A stretch of DNA of 64,000 nucleotides from Haliclona indistincta (taxonomy: Eukaryota; Porifera; Demospongiae; Haplosclerida; Chalinidae). The notes under the pieces were generated by a model, which made no database searches, was not told where the DNA came from, and worked only from the letters and a program-made list of their open reading frames with translations. Shown in pieces: positions 11,886 to 26,673 of this stretch (position 1 is the stretch's first letter; each line of letters starts with the position of its first letter). Both the position numbers and the translations under genes were made by a program. The stretch is from contig OZ024792.1 in the NCBI GenBank assembly GCA_964017065.1, positions 690,092-754,091 of the forward strand, written 5' to 3'.

Positions 11886-12536
11886 ATGCCTCGGTGGAAT
11901 GCCACCATTTCACATACAACAGCTGCAGCTATTATTATACCTTGTACAATGCAGTATAATAGTTATGCAATCAGAAGCCAATCAGTGCTGACCACTAATT
12001 CAACTGAGCGTGTCTAGTTGGAGTGCAGGGCACAAAACACGAGCGGTCGAGATATAGCTTGCTTACACCATTTCTTTAGACATGCGCTGCTATCCTGTAG
12101 TGAAGTTCTAACCTGTCAGCTTCTAGGCAGTCAATTGTGGGTAGTTTTGTGCTACGGCGAACTCTAGATCGCCAGCAACTGCCATCGATCTCGAGGTAAG
12201 CAAATTACGCCATAACTCAAGAACGAAGCTTCATATACAAGTCTGCCACGCTGTTCATACACTCACTGGCTGCAAGGCAGCCAGCTTTAGACAACTTTGT
12301 CTCCTCAGAAGTCTACATCAGCACCAACAGCCATCCAGGTGTGCAATTCACGCGGTAACTTACGCACTAAGCTTAATTCAAATCCGAGCAAGTATCGATT
12401 TCTACCCGTGTTGCTTGTTTCAGCGATTAGTTTTCTTCGAGCTACGAGAAATCGTTGCGACAGACAGAGTGAATGAATGAATGAACGACAGACACCACGA
12501 TTACTGTATGCCTCGTGGCTCCGCCCACCGAGGCAT
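11886..12536. mobile_element. Candidate foldback element with 12-bp exact terminal inverted repeats
   Basis: ATGCCTCGGTGG at 11886-11897 is the exact reverse complement of CCACCGAGGCAT at 12525-12536. The right end also contains a nearby direct ATGCCTCG copy, so it forms a hairpin. No transposase and no clear target duplication were found. The span of about 650 bp sits directly upstream of gene D. Confidence 0.4.
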
Positions 12537-12616
12537 AATTATAAAGCAGAAACCAGTAGCAGCAGTATTAGGTAATGTTATGCCCAATGACAATACGCCA
12601 AGAATGCAGCTAGCAA

Positions 12617-12669
12617 GCGCATATGGGGTGTGGCTCATTAAACGCATATGGGGTGTGGCTCATTAAACG
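12617..12669 (+). repeat. 25-bp tandem duplication in gene D promoter region
   Basis: CGCATATGGGGTGTGGCTCA followed by TTAAA occurs twice head to tail, about 85-135 bp upstream of the gene D start codon. It could be a duplicated regulatory site; no factor is identifiable. Confidence 0.7.
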
Positions 12670-12697
12670 TGTGGGCTGAGCCTCCCTAGTGCTACTG

Positions 12698-12705
12698 TAT
12701 TTATA
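12698..12705 (+). promoter_or_regulatory. TATA-like element before gene D
   Basis: TATTTATA lies 48 bp before the ATG of gene D, a spacing compatible with a short leader. Position and sequence are the only evidence. Confidence 0.3.
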
Positions 12706-12752
12706 GGATTGTAATACATCTCGGGCATATTTTCACACGTCTAGCTGCAGAC

Positions 12753-15700
12753 ATGACTCTTAGTCACTCCTTCCTCGTCTTTAGCTGTTTGTTGGTACTT
12801 TCAAAAAGTACTGAAGCAGGTATAAAAGTACATTTTTATTTTATGTGTGCATAAATTCTCTGTTTCTCATAATCTGTAGCTGGGTGCCCCAGTGATGATG
12901 GGTTTGTATACTTGAGCCAGCCTCCATCAACTACAATAAATGGATGCAGGCCATATCAGCTTGGAACTAACTATATACACATACTCTTGCAGTGCAATGT
13001 GAGGAGACTGAATCCAACTGACAGCTTTCAGATCAGATGGTTCAGAGAGCGTAATGGACAAGTAGAGGACTTGGGTCCTGGTAGCTATCATGTACAGGTT
13101 CAGGGTGATTGGTTGTCTAGATATCATGATACTAAACTATGGGTTCAGCCCTACAGTTCTAGTTTTCTAGGTAGATACTGGTGTCAGGTGATCAAAACAA
13201 GTGTCAATCCTCATCAGCCATTGTTGAGGAGCAATGTATTCACACTACTGCCTCCTAGTGACTACAGTGAACCTACATGTTCACATGCTGCAGTGATACA
13301 GAAAGTGGATAATGAGACATGTGCTAATCTACCAGATGGTGCATCGAGTAGCACTGCTCAAGTGCCCTCTAGTACACCAGTGGCCTCTACAACGCCAGTG
13401 CCCTCCACTACACCAGTGCCCTCTACAACGTCAGTGCCCTCCACAACGCCAGTGCCCTCCACTACACCAGTGCCCTCCACAACGCCAGTGCCCTCCACAA
13501 CGCCAGTGCCCTCTACTACACCAGTGCCCTCTACTACACCAGTGCCCTCCACAACGCCAGTGCCCTCTACAACGCCAGTGCCTTCTACTACACCAGTGCC
13601 CTCCACTACACCAGTGCCCTCTACAACGCCAGTGCCCTCCACAACGCCAGTGCTCTCTACAACGTCAGTGCCCTCTACTACACCAGTGCCCTCTACAACG
13701 CCAGTGCCCTCCACAACGCCAGTGCCCTCTACAACGCCAGTGCCCTCTACTACACCAGTGCCCTCTACAACGCCAGTGCCCTCCACAACGCCAGTGCCCT
13801 CTACAACGCCAGTGCCCTCCACAACGCCAGTGCCCTCTACTACACCAGTGCCCTCCACAACGCCAGTGCCCTCCACAACGCCAGTGCCCTCCACAACGCC
13901 AGTGCCCTCTACTACACCAGTGCCCTCAACAACGCCAGTGCCCTCCACAACGCCAGTGCCCTCCACAACGCCAGTGCCCTCTACTACACCAGTGCCCTCA
14001 ACAACGCCAGTGCCCTCCACAACGCCAGTGCCCTCCACAACGCCAGTGCCCTCCACAACGCCAGTGCCCTCCACAACGCCAGTGCCCTCTACTACACCAG
14101 TGCCCTCTACAACGCCAGTGCCCTCCACAACGCCAGTGCCCTCTACTACACCAGTGCCCTCTACAACGCCAGTGCCCTCCACAACGCCAGTGCCCTCTAC
14201 TACACCAGTGCCCTCTACAACGCCAGTGCCCTCCACAACGCCAGTGCCCTCTACTACACCAGTGCCCTCTACAACGCCAGTGCCCTCCACTACACCAGTG
14301 CCCTCTACAACGCCAGTGCCCTCTACAACGCCAGTGCCCTCTACAACGCCAGTGCCCTCCACTACACCAGTGCCCTCTACAACGCCAGTGCCCTCTACAA
14401 CGCCAGTGCCCTCTACAACGCCAGTGCCCTCTACTACACCAGTGGCCTCCACTACACCAGTGGCCTCCACTACACCAGTGCCCTCCACTACACCAGTGCC
14501 CTCTACAACACCAGTGCCCTCCACTACACCAGTGCCCTCCACTACACCAGTGCCCTCTACAACACCGTGCCCCAGTGATGATGGGTTTGTATACTTGAGC
14601 CAGCCTCCATCAACTACAATAAATGGATGCAGTCCATATCAGCTTGGAACTAACTATATACACATACTCTTACAGTGCAATGTGAGGAAACTGAATCCAA
14701 CAGACAGCTTTCAGATCAGATGGTTCAGAGAGCGTAATGGACAAGTAGAGGACTTGGGTCCTGGTAGCTATCATGTACAGGTTCAGGGTGATTGGTTGTC
14801 CAGATATCATGATACTAAACTATGGGTTCAGCCCTACAGTTCTAGTTTTCTAGGTAGATACTGGTGTCAGGTGATCAAAACAAGTGTCACTCCTCATCAG
14901 CCATTGTTGAGGAGCAATGTATTCACACTACTGCCTCCTAGTGACTACAGTGAACCTACATGTTCACATGCTGCAGTGATACAAACTGTAAAAAATCAGA
15001 CATGTGCTAATCTACCAGATGGTGCATCGAGTAGCACTGCTCAAGTGCATTCTACTACACCAGTGCCCTCTACTACACCTGTGCCTTCTACTACACCAGT
15101 GCCCTCTACTACACCAGTGCCCTCTACTACACCAGTGCCCTCCACTACACCAGTGCCCTCTACTACACCAGTGCCCTCCACTACACCAGTGCCCTCCACT
15201 ACACCAGTGCCCTCCATTACACCAGTGCCCTCCACTACACCAGTGCCCTCCATTACACCAGTGCCCTCCACTACACCTGTGGCCTCTACTACACCAGTGC
15301 CCTCCACTACACCAGTGCCCTCTACTACACCAGTGCCCTCCACTACACCAGTGCCCTCTACTACACCAGTCCCCTCCACTACACCAATGCCCTCCTCTAC
15401 ACCAGTGCTCTCTATAACGCCATCGCCATCAAGTCCAGCTACTTTTCTTCCTCCTCCAGAAGAGATAGCTGCATCTACGTCTGTGCCCTCCACTACACCA
15501 ATGCCCTCCTCTACACCAGTGCCCTCTACAATGCCATCGCCATCAAGTCCAGCTACTATTCCTCCTCCTCCAGAAGAGATAGCTGCATCTACGTCTCGTG
15601 TGGTTGGAGCGTCTATTGGAGTTGTTTTGTTCATTATCATCATCATTATGGCAATAGTGGTGATTGTAATAATTCTGCTGATGAGAAAGAGAGCAACAAA

Positions 15701-16443
15701 GCAAATTGCCTTAGAAGGTATTCAAAGCACTGGTCATCAGTATGTGACACAGCTGCATGTTGATCTGATTATTGTTCTAGTGTACACACACAGCTATGAC
15801 AAACTGCATATCTTATGTGTAGGAGATCAACTCTTGTCATTTCTCTACTTTAGTATCTTAACTCTAAGTCTAACAATTATTTCAACATTATGACATAACA
15901 ATTATTGACTTATGCATAGTATACAGTTTTGATCATTCCTTTGTTTATTTAGGACTAACGGAGTTAAATCTAGTCAATCAGACCTACGGTATCGGGTGAG
16001 TCATATGATCATTATTATTCATGAGTTGTTTTAGTGGAAATCACATTTTCTCTAATACCACATTTCATTACTATAATAGGTCAAGCTATAAGGCCTCAGA
16101 AGGTGACGACGTGTACTCGGAGCCTGATCATCCTACAGTACTGCTCAGCAAGCCTGCTATCCTACCATCCACCAATGCTGATATTTATTCAGAGATAGCT
16201 GACACTCCAGGGCCGCAAGGTTTCTTCAATCCCATGTACACCTCCCAGACTGACCTGCAGGATGACACACAGCTTCAGCAACCAGCCATCTCTTTCTACG
16301 ACAAGCTAGACCAACCTATCAATAGCAAGTCAGCTAATGAACTATATAGCACAGTGGAAGACACTGCTTCTTCACTCTGTAACGCTTCTTCTGCTGCTGA
16401 TGACTATGAAGATATGAGTGTTCCAGTGGATATTGAGCAGTAG
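12753..16443 (+). CDS. Ig-mucin receptor-like gene D (two Ig domains, very long stalks, tyrosine-rich tail)
   Basis: Exons 12753-12819, 12880-15717, 15953-15995 and 16080-16443 give about 1,103 residues in frame. One 2.8-kb exon encodes Ig domain 1, about 66 PVPSTT stalk units, Ig domain 2, a second stalk of about 20 units, a duplicated Pro-rich PPPEEIAASTS segment and the transmembrane helix (VVLFIIIIIMAIVVIVIILL, then MRKR). Both Ig domains start with CPSDDGFVYLSQPP and are nearly identical. The last exon encodes a tyrosine-rich tail with VYSEP (YxxP), IYSEI, NPMY (NPxY, PTB-type), SFYDKL (matches the ITIM pattern SxYxxL), LYSTV and DYEDM. YDKL and YSTV are 12 residues apart, a near-ITAM spacing. 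The protein is predicted to be a signalling type I receptor. Ligand and kinase partners are unknown. An AATAAA lies at 16555. Confidence 0.8.
13360..14567 (+). repeat. PVPSTT coding minisatellite, first array of gene D (about 66 units)
   Basis: 18-bp units carry two synonymous forms of the Thr-Thr codons (ACTACA and ACAACG). The forms occur in ordered runs, giving 54-bp and 72-bp higher-order repeats between about 13900 and 14260. The encoded protein is almost invariant. Confidence 0.95.
15046..15420 (+). repeat. PVPSTT coding minisatellite, second array of gene D (about 20 units)
   Basis: These units follow the second Ig domain and are mostly of the ACTACA type. The array is followed by two copies of a segment of just over 100 bp encoding MPSSTPV...PPPEEIAASTS (15385-15595). 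Confidence 0.9.
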
Positions 16444-16554
16444 TATAGTGTTTTGTTTTAATTCTGGGATATATACAATGTACAATGTTGACGTGTGTAT
16501 AATTATTTTGTATACTTTTGTAAAGTTTTAGCTCTAAAGTGTCGTGGAATGTTT

Positions 16555-16560
16555 AATAAA
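16555..16560 (+). terminator. Poly(A) signal AATAAA for gene D
   Basis: A canonical signal lies 112 bp after the gene D stop and 172 bp before the gene E start. Confidence 0.55.
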
Positions 16561-16731
16561 TACAGTGCTTCCTGCTTCCTGTGATCATGGCGGGCTTGTA
16601 TGCGTGGGCACGCAGGTTCGCTAAAAACTACTTTTTAAAATTCCCGCTTATTCTAACTAATGCTAATCATTGTGAGTTAATAAAGGCCGCGCACTCGTGT
16701 GCTGTTGAACTGCTGAGACCGTACCGTTGTC

Positions 16732-18747
16732 ATGTCTGCTTTGACTAACACTTTATTGATTGTACTGCTGTTTTTAGCTACAAGCAGCACTGGTAAGATG
16801 CAATCAATAGCTAGCTAACAGCTGAGACTGTAAAATTGTCTTCTCTTGATTCAGTGCAAGGTGCCAGCTGTCGGTATGAGTACTCTAAGCAACTTCCTTC
16901 AAAACCATTATCTGGCTGCATACCATATGCCGTTTCTGGTATCTTTTTCTTCGTTATGTTGGAATGCACTCTTGTAAGGAACAGCAGAGAGACGCCTAGC
17001 TTTGAGATCAGATGGTTCAGAGAGAACACGAAGGGCCAAGTGACTGATCTTGGTCGTGGTCAGATACAAACAACTCTTGGTAATTCGACGCATAGCCTAA
17101 CCTTGTCACAGTACACAGGATTATTGAACCGGCCTTATAATGTTCAATGGCTAGGAAGGTATTGGTGCCAACCGGTAGTAGTTAATAGTGTCACACCAGC
17201 TCTACTGAGGAGCAATATCTTCACACTGCTGGCTCCTGAAGCATACTCATCCCTTTTATCCTGCCACAAACCACAAACTGTAACTAACATCACATGCGCT
17301 GATTCACCGGTTGAGCCGATTGCTACTACTGCACAACAAGCCAGCAGTACTACTCTACTCACTCCTGCAGGTATAGTGCTGCATGCATACATGCAGTGTG
17401 TTGATTGTTTGTTGACTGTTTTGTCACTAGTTTCAAGCCCAACACCTGTTAACACATTTAATTCCACCAGCAGCAGTCATATCCACACTCCAGTTCAAGG
17501 TACGTCTGCCAGCCTAGTCTGAGTCAGAGCATGACAAGTGATTGGCACACACTGACCTGTTGACTAATTTTTGCCCAATTCAGTTACCATATCAACTAAA
17601 TTCTTGTCTCTGACGCCAAGCCCAGTATCAGATATCACTTCTAGTGTATTAAACGGGTTCAGTTTAGCTGCCAGAGATACAAGTTATACCAAATATGCTA
17701 CTACCAGTCAGTCTTCAAGAGTCACAATGCACAATACATGTAAGAATGTAATTGATCCACTCCTGAAGGATAGTATTACTATAGCATTTATCATCAATCA
17801 CCATGTTTGCTTGGTTGGGTGAATCTACTGTTACAGTACTTTAAACACAATTAAACTAATGAACGTCAGATGAACGTGATACTTTATATGTCCCTCCCTC
17901 CCTCACTCTCCCTCCCTCCTCTCTTTCTAGTAACAGCTACTGTTGCTCCTAGTGTAGCATCCACTTCATATCTTCCAGTAGTAGGTGGAATACTAGCTGG
18001 ACTGCTCATAGCTGCTTTCATCACAGGAACAGTTGTGGGTATTATTGTTCTTGTTGTTAGACGAAGAATAGCTGGAAAGCAAGACATCTCAACTGGTTAG
18101 TGTATGAAAATATATTCTGATAATGTTTCATTGCTGTGCTCACAACAGATGGTGGTGGTGAAACTAATGCTTCTGGTCACACAGTAGAGTAAGATATAGT
18201 TACATTATATTGTTACTATCATAACTATACTCACACTCAGATCTCACGATAGTGGACGATGCTTTTATGAATCAGTTGACGATAGTCTAAGGTAACCAGT
18301 TCAGTAATATACACACGCAATGCGTTACTCTATTGGTTCTGCAGTACAGAGCATAGCGGAGTGTCTCCTGTAGCCTTCCTCCACACACCAGCTGACTATA
18401 CCGAGCCTGTTCCAATGTCCAGGAGTAGCCCCAACTCCCATAAACCACCCTCTGATGATACTCCAGCTGATTACTGCAATCCTGAGCAAACATACGAACA
18501 ACCATGTATGCCTAGCACAAAAGAGAGATCATGCTCAGGAGTGTATGAAGCAGTGGACTGCAGCAGACCAATGGAGCTTGCACCTGACATCATTTCAACT
18601 CAGCCCACACCAAAGAATGTCCAATATGGATCAACAACAGCCATCATCAACACTAACCATACAATGTTTAAAGGACAACAGCAGATTAAGAATCTAGCTA
18701 ATCCACTCTACGAGTTCAATCCACCATCATCTAACAGTAGCAGTTAA
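16732..18747 (+). CDS. Ig receptor-like gene E (divergent Ig domain, multi-exon stalk, tyrosine-rich tail)
   Basis: Eight exons (16732-16792, 16855-17370, 17431-17499, 17584-17739, 17931-18095, 18149-18188, 18241-18291, 18345-18747) give about 486 residues in frame. The signal peptide (MSALTNTLLIVLLFLATSS) precedes an Ig-like domain that keeps LECTLV, IRWFREN and GRYWCQP but is clearly diverged from A-D. The stalk is Ser/Thr-rich and spread over small phase-1 exons, with no VNTR. The transmembrane helix (LLIAAFITGTVVGIIVLVV) is followed by RRRIAGK. The tail has CFYESV, DYTEP, DYCNP (YxxP), TYEQP, VYEAV and a terminal ANPLYEF (NPxY), so it is likely to bind SH2 and PTB proteins when phosphorylated. 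It is probably the older, non-amplified member of the cluster. Ligand is unknown. Confidence 0.75.
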
Positions 18748-19255
18748 ACAAACAATCATAAGCCTCTCCATTATTATACATACAAAATCAATCAATAATA
18801 GATCCATGTTTTATGTATAGAGTTATCAGCACTTTGGAATTCATTATCCAGATCAACAACACAAAGCATTATAGATTTCAACAAGATGTGTTTGTAGACT
18901 TAAACACTTTATAATTATACCTATAAACTAATCCACGTATTGCACACAGTAATCCACTTGATAACATGCTCAAGTACCACACACACCGCAGTGCACTCAA
19001 TAATACGATAAAAAATTAAAGTTTCATAATTTAATTAATTTTAATTCTCCATTTTACATGAGATGTAAACAACATGTTAATATTACAACAACAGCTGAGC
19101 TAGCATGTGTCTGCATCGACCTGTGTTCACGAATAGTCAGTACATCATTATAACTGTACGACTAACTGTCTTTATTGTACAATCATAAAAACTGTAAAAA
19201 TTGAAAGGAAATAACATTATTTTTCATAATTATTATACGGGGCAGTGTGATCCTT
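18748..19255. other. AT-rich convergent intergenic region between gene E and SLC15
   Basis: No coding signal. It contains TTTATT at 19171, a minus-strand AATAAA suited to the SLC15 transcript 80 bp past its stop codon. Confidence 0.5.
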
Positions 19256-24003
<4,748 letters not shown>

Positions 24004-24080
24004 CACTCGTATCTCGCAGCTAGCTCGTGACTGGTGAATAACACATTAGGAGGTCACGCCCATTGAAGACACGCCCACGA
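24004..24080. promoter_or_regulatory. Very short head-to-head promoter, SLC15 / PRMT2
   Basis: Only about 77 bp separate the start codons of the divergent SLC15 gene (minus) and the first PRMT2-like gene (plus). Both core promoters and leaders must lie within this interval or overlap the coding regions, unless upstream non-coding exons exist. No TATA is evident. Confidence 0.45.
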
Positions 24081-26251
24081 ATGGCGGCAGAGCAACTGGA
24101 ATCGAAGGAAGCTAACGAAGAGGAAGCTAACAATGGCGACAGTAACGTAATGTACGTCATTAATAGCTACATACCGACTGAAGATAATCAAGTTAGTTTA
24201 AATACGATTGTGAATACATAGAAGTGCACCATTGAAGCACCATAATGCTGTGTTGCTGTGTTCTGGACTAAGCAATGTTTCTTGTCAGTTGAGGCTGCAG
24301 GTTGGTGAGATGGTGGAGGTGCTGGAGAGGGTGAATGACAAGTGGTGGTGGGTGGAGTGTGGAGGTGAGATTGGGTATGCTCCGACCAATCATATCGCAG
24401 AGAGCCAGCCGGATCCTGCCGAAGAGGACCACTGGGAGAACGAGGAGTACTTTGGTAGCTACAGTCACATGGTACACACGCACGTCAGCATTTAGTGATG
24501 ATGTCATTGTAGTGTTACTATATTTAGAAACTGCATCAGGAGATGCTGACAGACACTAGTCGTACACTATCGTACAAGACAGCTATTGAGCGAGCAGCCT
24601 ATGCCATGAAGGACAAGGTGTGAGCTAGTTTTAATAGTACCAAGTGTTTAAGCTTCTGCTTGATTTATTGGATTTATGATTCTGAACTTCTCTTCCGCCT
24701 CTCTTTCAGGTTGTGCTGGATGTGGGCTGTGGAACAGGTATTCTGAGTCTGTTCTGTGCAGACCAGGGACAGGCTGGCAAGGTGACTCTAGCTCACATAT
24801 AGTCTGATTACAGCTGCATGGTGTGTGTTAGGTATATGCTGTGGAGCAGAGTGACATGGCTGACTATACCAGAGAGGTTGTTAGTCAGAATGGGTACAGC
24901 GACGTGATTGAGGTCATCCAGTCACGGGTTGAGGATGCCCAGATACCAGATCAGGTGGACTTCATCGTGTCCGAGTGGATGGGTACACTACTACTGGTGG
25001 GTGTGGTCTGTTGTTATGGTGATGGTATTATTGTATTACACAGTTTGAGATGATGGTGGAATCTGTGATAATAGCCAGAGACAAGTATTTGAAACAGGTA
25101 TGTACCGGTTTGCTCTAGTCCAGCTAGTATGCAGCACATACAACCTTCTCTTAACACGAGATCGTGAAATGACAAGCTGGAAGCCACAAACATGTTCACT
25201 ATGCTCCTCTACTGCAGGATGGTGTGATATGGCCCTCTCATGCTGAGTTGTTCTTAGCTCCTTGCTCTGCTGAGAAACAGTTCATTAACTCTGTCACTTT
25301 GTGGAATGATGTGTATGGCTTTAATTTGTCCTCTCTAGCGTAAGGCGTCTCATCTATTTGAACTAACCAATCATGATCCTCATGCACACAGTCAGAAGGC
25401 TAGTGAAGAGCTGCATGGTAGACCTATCCATGATCACCAGGTATTGCTGGATGATCTGCTAGCTACTGATAGCACAGTGCTTAAAATGGACATGGCTACC
25501 GTTACGATCTCTGATCTAGAGGTAAAGCGGCTCACTATAGCTGCCTTCATCCTTCGTACTCTGTTGTATAGATGAACGAAGCAATGTTTGACTTTTTGAT
25601 CACCAGGAAAGGTTTGTTAGATAGATAGGTAGATATAAAGTGAAGTAAAAAAGTTTTAATAAAACAACTGAAAAGTATAGCAAAAGTAAAGGAACAAGGC
25701 TTGAAAAAGCTAGCAAAGGAACAAGATGGGATGATGCTCGCACAAGTAAAGGAACAAGATGGACTAATGCTTGCAAAAGTAAAAGTCCCAACATATAAGT
25801 AGCCGCCATCTTAATTCGCAGTCATCCCTTGCCGAGCGGCAATGATAGTGATAACAAATGCTGTTTTGCTAACATGTTTCTCTTGTAGGCACTCTGCACG
25901 GTTTCATTTCTTGGTTTACTGTCACATTTGCAATGCCGTCCTCTCTGGATGACTCATCACCTCCAGACGTCCTTCTCTCTACATCACCAAACAGTCCGTG
26001 AGTGCTCCACATTCTAACCTACTGCACTTGTCCCATTCACGAGTTATCACGGTTCTCCTCTGGATTATTCTCTCCTCTCTAGTTTAACCCACTGGAAGCA
26101 GGACCTTCTGTTGCTGGATCAGTCGCTGGAGGTGAGAGAGAATGATCGAGTGAGAGGAGTGATTAGAGTGAGCAGACACAAGACATGGAGGAGACACTTA
26201 CAGATCAGGCTACGCTATACCCACTGCAGGGAAGAGCAGCCTATTTCACTG
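24081..26251 (+). CDS. PRMT2: PRMT2-like protein arginine methyltransferase with SH3 domain, copy 1
   Basis: Exon 1 begins [20 protein letters not shown]. The second exon (24289-24471) encodes an SH3 domain with ALYDY-type spacing lost but [20 protein letters not shown] and the GYAPTNHI end clear. Methyltransferase motifs follow across small exons: [15 protein letters not shown] (motif I), YAVEQSDMA (post I), [16 protein letters not shown] (double-E), [39 protein letters not shown] and the [12 protein letters not shown] loop. SH3 plus PRMT core is the PRMT2 arrangement: a SAM-dependent arginine methyltransferase that acts in the nucleus and cytoplasm. The terminal exon seen in copy 2 is missing here because the sequence runs into an assembly gap at 26474. 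Otherwise no disruption was seen. Confidence 0.9.
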
Positions 26252-26269
26252 GTGAGAGAGAAGGAGAGG

Positions 26270-26473
26270 GAGAGGTAGAGAATGAGAGGGAGGGAGGGGA
26301 GGATGAGAGGGAGGGAGGAAGAGAGGGAGGAAGAGAGGGAGGGAGGAAGAGAGGGAGGGAGGAAGAGAGGGAGGGAGGGAGGAAGAGAGGGCGGGAGGAA
26401 GAGAGGGAGGGAGGAAGAGAGGGAGGGAGGGAGGAAGAGATGGAGGGAGGGAGGAAGAGATGGAGGGAGGGAG
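26270..26473. repeat. (GGGA)n/(GA)n low-complexity tract next to gap
   Basis: A purine-rich GAGGGAGG/GAAGAGAG run in the last intron of PRMT2 copy 1, cut off by the Ns. Copy 2 has a shorter purine-rich tract in the same intron (28805-29020). Such tracts commonly stop assembly. Confidence 0.9.
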
Positions 26474-26673
26474 NNNNNNNNNNNNNNNNNNNNNNNNNNN
26501 NNNNNNNNNNNNNNNNNNNNNNNNNNNNNNNNNNNNNNNNNNNNNNNNNNNNNNNNNNNNNNNNNNNNNNNNNNNNNNNNNNNNNNNNNNNNNNNNNNNN
26601 NNNNNNNNNNNNNNNNNNNNNNNNNNNNNNNNNNNNNNNNNNNNNNNNNNNNNNNNNNNNNNNNNNNNNNNNN
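26474..26673. other. Assembly gap (200 Ns)
   Basis: The run of N is exactly 200 bases, a conventional placeholder length, so the true distance is unknown. It separates two near-identical gene copies and removes the last exon of copy 1 and most of exon 1 of copy 2. Confidence 1.

Larger units (their letters stand above)
11434..12752. other. Intergenic region upstream of receptor gene D
   Basis: No coding exon supported. The stretch holds a candidate inverted-repeat element (11886-12536), a palindrome around TATGCCTCG/CGAGGCATA, a 25-bp tandem duplication and a TATA-like sequence shortly before the gene D start. The base composition from about 12000 to 12540 is less AT-rich than the flanks. 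Confidence 0.5.

Noticed and set aside
13360..14567. CRISPR-like array, because of regular short repeats
   Set aside because: Units are contiguous without spacers, in frame, and in a eukaryotic gene; it is a coding minisatellite.
13312..14598. Long alternative-frame ORFs over the gene D stalk (Cys/His/Gln-rich on plus, EGTGVV repeats on minus)
   Set aside because: The 18-bp unit has no stop in several frames, so these ORFs follow automatically from the repeat. They have no start context, splice logic or domain.
16021..16443. A separate small gene starting with ATG at 16021
   Set aside because: The segment joins gene D in frame through 15953-15995 and 16080 with good splice sites and supplies the cytoplasmic tail. 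The 16021 ATG is intronic.
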